Assembly (NCBI GenBank): GCA_037903355.1
Contig: JBAJFE010000042.1
Span: 3,484,001 to 3,548,000 of the forward strand
DNA from: Trichuris trichiura
Taxonomy: Eukaryota; Nematoda; Enoplea; Trichinellida; Trichuridae
DNA length: 64,000 nucleotides
Direction of reading: 5' to 3'
Position 1 is the stretch's first letter, and every line of letters begins with the position of its first letter. Made by a program: the position numbers and the translations under genes. The notes under the pieces are model-generated. The model did no database searches. It saw nothing but the letters and a program-made list of their open reading frames with translations, and had not been told where the DNA came from. Shown here piece after piece: positions 31,960 through 45,447 of this stretch.

Positions 31960-32681
31960 AAGCTATTTTGTCGCTGGTTGCTGCTTCTTCGAGCTGGCCG
32001 TGGGCTAGTCGAGCGATTGCGAAAGAATCGGATTGGCGACGATGCGCGAGCTGTAAGCGTGTTAACTATAGCTTCTAAACGCGCCAGCTGCTGTCGTAGC
32101 GATTGCAAATCGCTATCGTGGTCGTCGTTACCCGTTGTAACCTTGGCGACGCTAGAATGTTGGGAGAGAGACGTCAGCTCATCAGCCTTCTGCGCCATCT
32201 CATCCAAGTCGGTGATCGGAGACGCTTTCAGCAGCATTTGAACGTTCGCCGGTAATCGATCCAAAAACATGCGCCGAAAGAGAGGACTGTTGCGCTGAGT
32301 CTTGTCGTCCATTAGGCGGCGCATCTCGCGAAGTAGTTGTGATGGCTTCTGGTCGGCACGCAGGGTTCCGTGGATAAGGTTCTGTAGTCTTTCTTCGGAA
32401 GACTCACCAAACCGCTGAAGTAGTTTCGTCTTCATGTGCTCGTAGGGGCTGGAGGGTTCCGGGTCCAGTAAATCATCAACGTCGTCTGCGACTTCGTCTG
32501 GAAGGGCTGCGATGACGTAGTAAAATTTCGTCAGTGACGAGGTGATCTGCCGTACGGCGAATTGAGCTTCCGCTTGGGCAAAACAGAGTCTAGGTGAGCG
32601 TGGCCAAAATGGTGGAAGCTTGACTGAGACAGAGGCAGAAGTGGACATACCCAGTGGGCTTCCGACGTCTGGGGCATTCAT
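31884..32681 (-). CDS. Gypsy Gag-like protein
   Basis: Start chosen at the ATG at 32681 (MNAPDVGSP), the first after the primer-binding site; about 265 codons. It forms the virus-like particle shell. Mid-region reads as retroelement capsid (PPFWP, RFGESSEERLQNLI, FLDRLPANVQ, followed by a helical LRQQLARLEAIVN stretch). The C-terminus has [18 protein letters not shown], a Cys/His cluster typical of Gypsy Gags of this type rather than a standard CCHC knuckle. Open throughout. Confidence 0.82.
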   Translation of the reverse strand: MNAPDVGSPLGMSTSASVSVKLPPFWPRSPRLCFAQAEAQFAVRQITSSLTKFYYVIAALPDEVADDVDDLLDPEPSSPYEHMKTKLLQRFGESSEERLQNLIHGTLRADQKPSQLLREMRRLMDDKTQRNSPLFRRMFLDRLPANVQMLLKASPITDLDEMAQKADELTSLSQHSSVAKVTTGNDDHDSDLQSLRQQLARLEAIVNTLTARASSPIRFFRNRSTSPRPARRSSNQRQNSFCYYHRKFGAAARRCRPPCSFSGNE

Positions 32682-32701
32682 GTTTACACAGGTCACCAGT
32701 T

Positions 32702-32875
32702 TGTAGAGTGCGCAACCATCACTCACGGGTCACCAGTTTGTAGAGTGCGCAACCATCAGTCACCTTTTATTGATAAGAACAACCAATACAGTAATACACC
32801 AGGTAAAAGCAAGCTACCCCTCTTACTGTCAAGCTATATGACCATCAGGTAACATGAATGTTACGGTCCTCTACA
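32702..32875 (-). repeat. Gypsy 5' LTR with duplicated primer-binding site
   Basis: The LTR is 32739-32875. Immediately downstream on the minus strand comes AAC and TGGTGACCCGTGA (PBS starting TGG, complement of a tRNA CCA end, 32735-32723). The last 24 bases of the LTR plus the PBS start are then repeated once (32702-32738 is a tandem copy), giving two candidate PBS copies that differ after TGGTGACC. Confidence 0.8.
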
Positions 32876-32884
32876 ATAATAATG

Positions 32885-33218
32885 CAGTAAAACCCCCGTA
32901 AGTTGACCACCCAACGGACTGGGAAAAACTCGTCAACATAGGGGGGTTGGTTAGCATAGGAGGCTGTGGGTACAAATTGCTCGGCTGCATAGATTGCAGT
33001 TGAACCACCGTAACTTGTCCATTCAACAGACTGGTCAACTTACAGTGAACAAACTAGCATTGCGTCCATATACCACGTCACGGATAAAGCGGTCAACTTC
33101 CTACTTACGGAGGTTGTCCTTGCACTTATTAACGTGCGGACAAACCAACTGGTCAAAATTCGGTCAACTTAGGGAGGTAGTCATCATATAGGAGTGGTCA
33201 ACATCGGGAGTTTCACTG
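32885..33218. mobile_element. 334-bp MITE related to 19651-19836
   Basis: Begins CAGTAAAACCCCCGTAAG and ends with the inverse of CAGTGAAACTCCCG; internal GTCAACTTA/TAAGTTGAC words occur in both orientations as in the shorter copy. TA follows the right end, but TG precedes the left end, so the target duplication is not intact. It sits 9 bp from the Gypsy 5' LTR. Confidence 0.75.
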
Positions 33219-33582
33219 TAATGATAATAATAATAATAATAACTGTTACGTCATTCGCCGGGATGACGTCCAGTGTACCTGCTTCTCAGGTTTTGATTAC
33301 GGTCTGACTCGTGTCGTCTCAACTAGGCTCTCGATGTGTGACGGTTCATGAGCTGTAGGGTGTTAGTTGGACGCAGTAAACTCTTACTCGAAATGGCTGC
33401 TCTTTGTTGACGACAACTGTGGTAGTTTCACAGTCCCCCATGAGCGTTGGGTGTTTGAACCTGCGCCGCATAATGCAGTCCACTTCTGAAATTCGGAGAG
33501 ACATTTTGGTCCTCCGAGCCGGATATCGCGGATACCCGGAGCACCCAGCGCGCGGACGTTGGTTTAAGTAACAGAAGCAGCT

Positions 33583-34617
33583 ATGACGAAGGAAATAGAG
33601 TTAGCCTCCCGGACACGGAAACGAGAAAACCATCGGTCGAGAATTACGTTGGTTACTAAACGACTCGATGGTCTTGTTGAATGCAAAGCGAATCGGTGCG
33701 TTGTTGAAGAAGAAATGCTTCATTTGGAAGCATACTTGGTGAAGTGTCAAGAAGTCCAGGAAAACTTGGAGTACCTCCTGAAGAATGGAGAAAAACTGCA
33801 GTTTGAAATCGAATCCTGGATGGCTTTTGAATCGTCAGTGATGGACGTCAAGGCCAAGGCGAAACAGTATCTTCAACAGCATAAGGATACCGAGAGCTTG
33901 GAAGGTAAGTATCCCGTGCCGGTCGGGCCTAATTTGCCCAGGTGGACGTTGCCACAGTTCAGCGGAGATGTGCTACAGTTTGCATCTTTCTGGAATCAGT
34001 TTGAGGCTGCTGTGGATTGTTGAACAGATTTGAGCAACGTTACGAAGATGGTTTATCTTCAATCAGCCCTGGGTGGCGAAGCTTTGGATGCAATACGTGG
34101 CTTCACCGTTCCGAACGCCAACTATCCGATCGTTGTTGAAATTTTACGGGAACGTTTCGGTTGGCAGGATGCCATAGTTGAAGCTCATGTGCTGTCCGTA
34201 CTGAAGTCGGACGGAAAGAGTTCTGACGGTAAGTTGCGACAGTTGTATGATTAGTTGAATGGACACAAACGTGCACTGTCAGTCATCGGCAAGGATATCT
34301 CAAAGAGGGAGTTGTCTGCCGATGACATTTTGCTGGTTCTACTCAAGCAGCAACTACCGTACCAGGTTCGTAAACGCTGGGAACAGAAGATGCTGACAGC
34401 TGGTCGTAACTGTGATCATCGCTTGGATGTGTTCTTCGAATTTCTCCGCGTTGAAGTGGAGATTGTGGAATGCACAAAGGGTGCGCCTTCGCTTGGACGT
34501 CACAAGGACAGTCCAAACGTCAATAGCCGGAAGGCTTCACAATGGATCATGAGAGAACGTCGCGCTGACGTACAGCCGAGAGATAAAAAACGCAGCACAG
34601 CAGCAGCCCTGTAAGCG
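33583..34617 (+). pseudogene. BEL/Pao Gag with two in-frame stops
   Basis: Three segments in one frame (33583-34023, 34030-34254, 34255-34617). N-terminal coiled-coil-like region, then LPQFSGDVLQFASFWNQFEAAV and YLQSALGGEALDAI, the DUF1759 gag-like domain of Pao elements. TGA and TAG codons interrupt it, but no frameshift, so the decay is by point mutation. Confidence 0.85.
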
Positions 34618-34699
34618 GTCGTGAGTATAGATTGACGGCAACTGAAAGATGAAAAATGCGGCGTGAAACCCACACGCAATGCTACCGGGCATAACGGTC

Positions 34700-35554
34700 G
34701 GTTGGTGACAGCTAGCTCACGCAGAGAAACGGACCCGCCTGCTGAGCGCCAGTGCCTAGTGTATGGCAAGACGCACCCTTTAAACCTGTGTCCCACATTT
34801 ATCGCGACGCCCGTGGAGCAGCGATAGAAGAATTGTAAAGAGACACGCCTATGTTTTCGCTGCCTACGTGCAGGGCACCTTGTCAAACTTTGTAAATCGG
34901 ATGATGGATGTACCCGTCAAGGCTATGGACGCGACCATCATGAGCTCTTTCACCGGGAGAAAAATGCAGAAGGAATTTAAGTCGGTATGTTGCATAGCCC
35001 TAAACAAACCGCCGTCATGCTGCAAACGGTTCAAGCCAGGCCGTACGGCGCCAACGGAGCGAGCGTGATTGTTACATGCTTGTTTGACGCGGGATCCCAG
35101 AGATCTTTCATATGCAAAAGAATTGCCGACAACATGCGGCTGCAAGGCAACACGGAATGTGTGACCATTCACGCATTCGGAAGCAGACTGGCAAAACCGA
35201 CGCGGTGTCGTAGGGTGGCATTTACTCTCAGGCCAATATTCACTGGTGACAGTTACCAGCAGATGGAAGCGTCGTGTGTCCCCAAGATCTGTTCAGTTTT
35301 AAAGTCCAACGATGCGATACTGGAATCGTGCAGTCACGTCCAAGGTTTGACCCTTGCAGCCAAATTTCCCAGAAGCAGTGTCCTTTGACGTCCTAATTGG
35401 TCTTGATCACTACTACGACTTTGTGACTGAAGAGATTAAACGAGATGAATCTGAACAGCCCGTTGCGATTCAATCGTCATTAGGATGGATTATATGCGGG
35501 AGAACGAATGAACCTGCCGACAGCGCCAGCCGAGTCCTTAAGGTTACAACTTAA
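34700..35554 (+). pseudogene. BEL/Pao zinc knuckles and aspartic peptidase
   Basis: About 34740-34900 reads CLVYGKTHPLNLC and LCFRCLRAGHLVKLC (two CCHC-type knuckles) with a stop between them. 34987-35388 contains TCLFDAGSQRSFI, the DUF1758 Pao peptidase active site. A frameshift near 35370 leads to LIGLDHYYDFV and SSLGWIICGR, the segment ahead of RT. Confidence 0.8.
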
Positions 35555-35559
35555 GAATC

Positions 35560-37150
35560 AACCGAGATGGCACTAAAAAGGCTTTGGGAACTTGATGCCA
35601 TAGGAATCACCTTCGAGGGTGTAAAGGACAACAGAGCATCTGTGCAGCTAAAGAGGCTGCAGGAAACGTTTTCCTATGACGGAACCGCTATACAGTGCGT
35701 CTTCATTGGAAGGCTGAGAAGTCGTTGCCAAATAACCATGGTCAGGCCTATCGACGATTGATCCGTTTGGAGGATCAAACGCCAGCCAAGATTGAGGAGG
35801 CTTTCGCCTATAAATACGGTATGCAAGAGTACATCAGTAATGGATGGGTAGAAAGGGCAAACCATCCAGCATCCGTTGGAGCAGAGTGGTATTTACCACA
35901 CCACGCAGTCATTTGCCATGATAAGACGACGACGAAGTGTCGAATAGTATTCGACGGATCCACACGCTGTGTAGGTGTAGCGGTGAACGATTTGTTGCAG
36001 GCTGGTCTGCCGCTACAAGCTGATTTAGGTGGAATTTTACTGCGGTTCAGGCGTTTTAAGGTCGCCGTGCAAGCAGACATTGAAAAAATGTTCATGCACA
36101 TTCTGCTGCATGAGGAAGATCGAGATTTTGTTCGTTTCTTATGGCGTAGATTCGACCGCGATATAACATCTTCACTTTGGCGTTTTATCCGCGTTTGCTT
36201 CGAACTGACTTGTTCTCCCTTTTTGGCAATCGCCATTGTAAATAAGCACGCGAAAGGCAATGCTGATGCGTACAAACGGAGAGCTGCAGCTGTTTAGCAG
36301 AATATGTACGTCGATGATCTGGTCAGCAGCTACTGCACGTTGGAAGAAGCAGTTTCTGTCTCGGACGAAGCAAGGAAGCTTTTGAAAACCGGTGGATTCG
36401 ATCTGAAAAAATGGACAAGCAACTGTCCTGACGCTGTGGCCCGTTTCAGTGATGACAAGGGAAGAAATCTTCCTAACGTAGTGATGACTCTTGGGATCGC
36501 TTGGCAAGTCAAGGATGATACGCTATCATTACGTGAACTTCGAACCGACAGGACACGAAGCGGTCCTTATTGAAATGTGCAGCACGAATCTTTGATCCAC
36601 TTGGGTTTGTTGCGCCTTTCACCGTTGTGGTAAAGATATTACTGCAAACTTTGTGGAAAGAAAAGGTGGACTGGATACCGTCATGCCCTGCAATTTGAAG
36701 AGCAGATGGCAAAAATGGAAAGCAGACACGCACACGAGCAAGGAGGTACGAATTCCTCGATGGGTTGGTATTGGTGCGACGTCAACCGCTGAAAACATTG
36801 AACTGCATGTTTTCTGCGACGCATCGAAGATGGCATACGGTGCGGTCGTATACCTGAAGGTACGGCGTGGTCCCAATGGCAGTTCCGTGGAACTGCTTAT
36901 GTGGAAGGCAAGAGTAGCACTGTCAAAGGTGACGATGCCTTGCTTGGAATTGACGGCGACTGTGCTCGACGCTCGTTTGGTCCAGTTCGTCAGTAGGGAA
37001 CTGAACATCTCTGAACCTCGTATCGTCTGCTGGACAGACAGTACTATTGCCTTGTCCTGGATTCGTGGAACATCAACTCAGTGGAAACAGTTTGTAAGTA
37101 ACCGAATCTCGGAAATACAATCGTTAACTGAACCGACTGCTTGGCGATAA
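35560..37150 (+). pseudogene. BEL/Pao reverse transcriptase-RNase H
   Basis: Frames 35695-36297, 36304-36573 and 36653-37150 carry CRIVFDGSTR, VQADIEKMFMHI (motif A), YVDDLV (motif C, about 36307) and the RNase H entry VFCDASKMAYGAVVY with CWTDSTIALSWIRG. Stops and frame changes separate them. Order and wording match Pao rather than Gypsy RT. Confidence 0.85.
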
Positions 37151-37599
37151 TGTCCCACCAAAGACAACCCAGCGGATTTACTGAGCCGTGGTTGTTCCCT
37201 AACGAAGCTACGAAAAATGTGCCTGTGGTGGCATGGTCCTAATTGGTTGAAAGCTTCAGACAGTTTGTGGCCTACAGAGCCAGACAATACTCTGAGCGAA
37301 GATGTCAGCTAGGAAAGAGGAAAAACGATTTTCGCAGACGTTACACAAGTGGAAAATGACTGGCAGGTTAGCCCCAGAACGTTTCGCACAGTTTGAAAGA
37401 CTCATCAGAGTCACTGCGCTTTGTTTGTGTTTCATATACAACGCACGTCATGAAAGTCAAGAGCAGCGGCGTGGCGATTTGACGGTTGAGGAACTTCTGC
37501 AGGCCGAATGCATCTGGTTTCACATTGTCCAACAAAGACACTTTGGAGCAGAAATCGAAGGTATCCTTTCCCACAAGCCACTCCAGACTGACAGCAGAA

Positions 37600-38300
37600 T
37601 CTGACAATTTGATCCTTTCATCGGTAACGACAACCTGTTGAGAGTGGGTGGTCGGAGCACGAGGTCACAGCTGGACTACGAGGCTCTGCATCAAATACTA
37701 TTACCCAACAACGACTATGTTGTTACACTACTGCTCAGGCATCTTCATGAACGAAAGCTACACGCGCCGGCAGAAGCGACTTTGGCAGTAGCTCGGCAAA
37801 AGTTTTGGGTTATGAAAGGACGCGCTGCGGTGAAACGTGTCCTAAGAAATTGCGTCATTTGCAGGAAAATATGCTCTGTCGCTTACCAGCCGAAAATGGC
37901 GGAACTCCTAGAGGAACGAGTAACAGAAGCGAGTCCATTTCAGCGAACTGGCGTTAATTTTGCAGAACCATTTTTTGTACGTCGTAGACAGAAACCAGCG
38001 AAAGTGTATGTCTGTCTGTTTACTTGCATGGTGACCAGAGCTATACATTTGGAACTTCTGCCAAGTTTGACCACGCAGAACTTCCTACTCACCTTTCGGC
38101 GTTTTATAGCAAGGCGCGGTCGACCGGACTGTATGCAGTCTGACAATTTCCGATCACTTCGCGCCGCGGATCGAGAACTCAATGAGATATTTAACAAGGA
38201 AAATCGAACGTTGGTGAAGAGAGAACTATCCAAAGACCGAATAACATGGACCTTTATAACCCCCAGGTCGCCGTGGTGCCGTGAAAACCTGCGCTGAGCT
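37600..38300 (+). pseudogene. BEL/Pao integrase, truncated
   Basis: The frame 37638-38297 starts LRVGGR (with GTG-type context), then HLHERKLHAP ... CVICRK zinc-binding region, VCLFTCMVTRAIHLEL, and MQSDNFRSLRAADRELNEI in the second catalytic region. It breaks off before the third catalytic residue. Confidence 0.82.
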
Positions 38301-38850
38301 CATTACGAAGATATTTAAGCGATAGCGTGCTAGACTGTTACCTACCGCCTTATCCCATTCGTATTCTTCGCGATGTTCTTAACCAATTGCCATTGTTCAC
38401 TAACGCTCCAATCCGCGTTAATGCTGCGCAAATACGCGAGAAATGAAGGGATCGAGACGCCAACTTGCGTTCGTCCATCACTGTACGATTTGCTTTCCTA
38501 TTACGCTTCCGCTTGCTCCTATGATCCCAATGTCGGGTGTACTTCGGAAAATTGTGAATAAGTCCTCTGCGTTGGAAATCTTGCAAGATAACGGAATTAT
38601 CCATCGCGTAAGGCTTCCGAAAAACTTCCAACACTTTTCTTACGGAATAACGTGTTCTAGTTCTAGCTGTCCAGAGGTAACCATTGTCAACAAAACCCTG
38701 TACTCGTTAACCTATTCATGATTCGCGACAGCCTCTCGCGCTGGAAAATAAGCGATAAGCGCGACAGTGTGGCAGTCCCAGCGGGAGGATGAAATCCCGC
38801 AGGGCACAGAGCGAAAACGGTTAGCATAAAGATCATTCTAAACAGTCACA
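38301..38850. other. No gene recognised
   Basis: Frames 38443-38721 (plus) and 38350-38634 (minus) overlap and neither shows a recognisable motif. Could be the remaining BEL/Pao 3' part or unrelated DNA. Confidence 0.3.
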
Positions 38851-38855
38851 CCAGT

Positions 38856-39104
38856 GTGGTCGAATCGAGGTCGCACCTTAATGGGTGCAATGACCAGCGT
38901 CTTGGGCGAGATCGACCGCAGCATGTGGTCCCTCAAATGCGAACCGGAACCGCAGCCGTAATCCCCGGTGGGCTTACATCAGTTCTGCAACCGCTGGAAG
39001 TCTGCATTAATGAGTCTTTTAAAGATTACATGCGAGGGGAGTGCAAAAAAAGGACTGTGAATGTGCAGAGAAGAGCTGAACAGCCGGCGGACGAATGCTA
39101 GCCC
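38856..39104 (+). pseudogene. Tigger/pogo-like transposase C-terminal fragment
   Basis: Reads AAVIPGGLTSVLQPLEVCINESFKD, closely matching the IPGGLTSxLQPLDVxxNKPFKD stretch around the last catalytic region of Tigger/pogo-type DDE transposases. Wording differs from the Tigger copy at 47107-49747, so it belongs to another family. No termini found. Confidence 0.6.
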
Positions 39105-39470
39105 TATTGCTCAATTTGCCGTGCGAATTCGTAATAAAGGCATGGAGCAAAGTAAAGACGGAAACTGTTATGAAGTCTTTCCGAAAGTGCTCCATTTCTA
39201 CTCCGTTGGACAACTCAGAAGACGGTGAACTGCCGGGCAGTGACGAAGACCATACTTAGCATAACCGTTTTATCTCTTGTTATTAATATTCTCCGCTTCA
39301 TGAACCATGTTTATCCGCTTCTACAATCTATTCATCTGTGTTTTACATGCAACAGTTGTAATAGGCGTCTAATAAACCTATTGAATACTATTCATATTGA
39401 AAGATGTCTTTATTACGGATTGTCTCCCGTTGTGAAAATAACAAAGAGATCTTAACTCTTCTTCCGGAGC

Positions 39471-39499
39471 TTTCGGGTTCTTTCGCGACCCGTCTTCAG
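39471..39499 (-). ncRNA. Hammerhead ribozyme core in PLE2 tail
   Basis: Minus strand: CTGAAGA (39499-39493), one extra base, GGGT (39491-39488), 9-base loop, ACCC (39478-39475), GAAA (39474-39471), then GCTCCGG. All invariant core positions of a hammerhead are present and stem II is perfect. Same layout, with one extra base before stem II, as in the other PLE tails here. Confidence 0.72.
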
Positions 39500-39779
39500 C
39501 GGTGAGATTATGTGTAGTGCGTGGGGTACCATTCATCTTTCATTGCTATCCGTGGTTTTAAAACGAGAGTTAAAGATTTTAAAGTTTTTTTCCTTTCTCT
39601 TTGGCTGTCAGCTGCCATTTCCTTACTCCTGTATTCTTGGAGGGAATTGTCCGTGTATTTAGGCGAAACTTTTAGTTTTTTTCATTTTTAACCATTTGTT
39701 CCAAAAATGTGTTAGTGATTTAAACCTTTTTTTTCATATATTTGTCCAATCTGATTTATAGTATGTCCAGTTTTGCATT

Positions 39780-40515
39780 TCATCTGCCAAGGGAGCAGCA
39801 GTTGTGGATTGTAATAATATTACTCCATAAATCACTGATGTCTGCCCCTTGATCACGGTTGAAGGTCGTATTGTTTTTGATGTACAGGGCTTCCCCTAGT
39901 TTCCGTAGCCGTAGGTTGCTTTCATAGCATAGTGTTCTTGGGTGAAGCGGCCGTTTGCAGTTTACGGCATGTTCTACCACAGCTGAAGCTTCAATTGCTT
40001 TTTCCATCGTTTTTATTGGATTCAAAATCGGTCTTCCACGGCGAAGTATTGGGGTGTGCCTGTTGTGGAGGCTACTTTTTGCGTTGTTGTAACTGTTTAG
40101 TTTCTTTATGTGTTCTTTGAATCTATGTTCTAAAGTGTTACCTGTTTCGCCAATGTAAACTGCTGAACAGGAACATTCGACCGCATAAATAAGACCTGTT
40201 CTTTCGCTTGTGGGAATTTTTCTTTTATCCGTACGGAGAATTGATCTGAGATTGGGAAAACTTTTGAAAGACTCTAAAACCCAAGCTTTTGCCCAGCTGA
40301 ATAAACTTTTCGCCTAGTCCTGCCACGTATGGAACTACTAAACGTGGATTTTGTGAGATGTCAGTTTTGATAGATTCACGTTTGTGTAGCTTGTACTTGA
40401 ATACTTGGTCGATGAAGGATTTAGGGTAATGATTTTTGTAGAAGACTTTCCTAATATAGTTAAGTTCCGGTTGTAGATATTCAGGATCACATATATTGAC
40501 AGCCCTATCGACCAT
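39780..40515 (-). pseudogene. PLE2 RT C-terminus and GIY-YIG endonuclease
   Basis: RT end at 40515-40225 (MVDRAVNICDPEYL, matching MVDRALTVCDPEYL in PLE1). One frame change near 40226, then an open frame to 39780 carrying GLIYAVECSCSAVYIGETGNTL and RFKEHIK (GIY and YIG motifs intact) and VVEHAVNCKRPLHPRTL. The endonuclease part itself looks undamaged. Confidence 0.86.
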
Positions 40516-40541
40516 TCCGGAGAGGATTGAATACTATTCAT

Positions 40542-41760
40542 TTCTCATAGCCTACGCAGTGCTACAACACACGCTAATCGGCAGCTGATCAGTTTTCGCG
40601 TTGCAGTTCAGGCAAGTCAGTTGCAGTTGAATGGATGATTAGCATTGGGAGGAAACTGACTAATCAGAATTGACCTAGACTTGAGCAATCAGAGTTGCCG
40701 TAACTAGGCCGATTATTACCACCCTTTACTTAGGTAGAAGAGAGTTCTTATAAACCGCAATATACGGTATTTATCCAAATGCGTGCTCCTATGGCCCTCC
40801 CGCTGTTCGTCTCTGTCAGTCCATAGATACGAACTGTGCAGCACACTGAACCGAGTGCAAGTGCCCTCAAACCATCGGCTACACGTTGCTCCTGATTTTT
40901 GGGCAGTGTGACATAGAGTGCTGAGAAGAAGCGTCCTCGTTGCGTCATAATGAGTTGGGCATGCAACAATGTCCGAATGTCGCTGCCAAGCTTCAGTTTT
41001 CCAAGAGTTACATGCACCTCTGCTGTCAGGCTGAGGTAGCAAAGGAGAAGCTTCGCGCCGCTTGTGTAAAAGCAATATACAACTGATTTATGTGAAAAGC
41101 GGACGACAGAAGAACCGCATTGAAATGCACCACCCTTTACGCTACCGTTTCCAAACGGTTTACCCGCCATCCGACCCCCACTGGTAGAAGTTGAAATTTC
41201 CCCTATCCTCTGTTTAATGCGTCTACTTCGGTGGTGGTGGTTTGACATCGTTTCCCTGGGGCCGACTGGACAGTTGGCTTACGATTTCTCATCTCATAGT
41301 CCATTTTCGTTTTGGTGACGGGCAACGTTAGAATAGCCCTGGTTGAACCGCTCTGGTCACGCTTAGCACAATAAAACGGGCTGCCAAAAGAGCGCAGGCT
41401 CATTTAATGCTCCGCATGGTTGCCTTTATTTACGGTTAGGGAGACAATAATTCCTCCAGAGTTTACCATGCCCCTTTTTCTGACAAACGCTTTCCAGAGG
41501 AACCCCTTTGGGGTGACGAATAAGGCTTTCTTAATGCAGTACCTCAGGGGTTGCGTACCTGAAAACTGCGGCGAGTGTTCAGCGTTGCGGCTGCTTCTAG
41601 CGGTCGGTAAAATTAGATAATCAATTGTTGAGAAACCCGTCTTATAAAACAAAGCAGCGCAGCTTAAGATTTCGAAAGGTACTGAATCACCATACTCGAA
41701 CGCTTCTTCCTGTTCCACATAGTTGATGTACTCAACGTAAACCCAAACCTAATGACTATA
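40542..41760 (-). other. Unrecognised minus-strand open frames
   Basis: Frames 41718-41404 (104 codons), 41403-41203 and 41248-40748 (166 codons) follow each other on the minus strand. I recognise no domain, signal peptide or repeat. A possible donor (CAGGTACGC) lies inside the first and an AG acceptor near 41385. They could be exons of one host gene or chance frames. Confidence 0.25.
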
Positions 41761-41768
41761 ATATAGAC

Positions 41769-42238
41769 CAGCCATTTTCAACCTTTTCTGCGCTAGGCCC
41801 CCCTTGGAAGGTGTCCTCAGGTGCCAGGCCCCCCTTTTCCTATTGGTCGATTAATTTTTGCGTTTTTTGTATAGGAGCCAATCAGCTTTCAACAGCAACC
41901 TCCTAGGATCAAGTTAATGCAATGATACAATGCGAATATATAGTCGTCAAATCATTTGAAAAGAGCACTTGGGGTTCTTCGAAACTAACAATGAAACAAC
42001 TTCGTCGAGTCGAGTGAAAATTTATGCCAATCCTCTATAAAGGGATACTGCTAAAGGTTAACCAATCCTCTATAGAGGACTGACATAAATTTTCACCCTT
42101 CCGATCTACCTAACTACGCTTGTGCCAATAAGGCTTTTCAGCCCCCCTTGACGGCCTCCTGGCCCCCTCCCCTCTGAAAAATTTTCGATTTCGGCCCCCC
42201 CCCTGACACCCTCTGGCCCCCCCCGTTGAGAATGGCTG
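41769..42238. mobile_element. hAT-type MITE (470 bp)
   Basis: Termini CAGCCATTTTCAACC and the inverse of CAGCCATTCTCAACGG, flanked by 8-bp ATATAGAC at 41761-41768 and 42239-42246. C-rich GGCCCCCC tracts lie near both ends, and an internal inverted repeat (GTGAAAATTTATG near 42016 with its inverse near 42086-42098) can form a long stem. No coding capacity. Confidence 0.85.
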
Positions 42239-42578
42239 ATATAGACCATTGTTTTGCATTTTTAGTTTACGTTTAGCTGGTGTACAACAGCAGTGAGAAA
42301 CAGCAAAAAGGGTTTGAGTATGGTGAGTCAGTACCTCTGTCCGTCTTTCTGGACTTCTTTCCTTCGGAAATTTTGCCTTTCAAAATTTTTGTCCATCCAG
42401 AGTCGCCCGCCCGCGAAAAAAAGGCAGTCAAATGGCGCCTGCGACATCTGTGAGGTACTAGCGACGCTCAGATGCTCGCGCGAAAAACGGTCAATTCACG
42501 GGCTATACAATGAATGCGTCAACCTTAAAGTTTTAATCACACGAGCAACCTTACATGCACGCAAAGTAGCATAAAGAA

Positions 42579-45447
<2,869 letters not shown>

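Larger units (their letters stand above)
24529..32875 (-). mobile_element. Ty3/Gypsy LTR retrotransposon, split by two hAT elements
   Basis: Two LTRs of 137 bp each (24529-24665 and 32739-32875) start TG, end CA and are nearly identical. The flanking ATAA (24525-24528, 32876-32879) fits a 4-bp target duplication but lies in an AAT repeat. Reading on the minus strand: 5' LTR, primer-binding site, gag, protease, RT-RNase H, hAT insertion, integrase, 3' LTR. Without the insertion the element is about 4.15 kb. Gag, protease and RT lie in successive -1 frames with an apparent slippery site and hairpin. Two frameshifts in integrase (near 25775 and 25310) plus the hAT insertion inactivate this copy. 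Confidence 0.92.
33244..38300 (+). mobile_element. BEL/Pao LTR retrotransposon, decayed and 3' truncated
   Basis: 5' LTR 33244-33503 (starts TGTTACG, ends CA), followed by TTTTGGTCCTCCGAGCCGG, the usual BEL/Pao leader wording with TGG of the PBS at 33507. Gag, peptidase, RT-RNase H and integrase follow in order. In-frame stops (34021, 34252) and many frameshifts break it. The integrase stops near 38300 and no 3' LTR is visible, so the copy is truncated by deletion or a later insertion. Confidence 0.88.
39396..40525 (-). mobile_element. 5'-truncated Penelope-like element (PLE2)
   Basis: Flanked by a perfect 16-bp direct repeat (ATTGAATACTATTCAT at 39380-39395 and 40526-40541). On the minus strand it contains the end of RT, a GIY-YIG domain, an untranslated tail and a hammerhead core 75 nt before the 3' end. 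5' truncation plus a long target duplication fits target-primed insertion with incomplete copying. Sequence differs from PLE1 in coding part and tail. Confidence 0.88.

Noticed and set aside
24529..32875. An intact autonomous Gypsy element
   Set aside because: hAT insertion plus two frameshifts in integrase.
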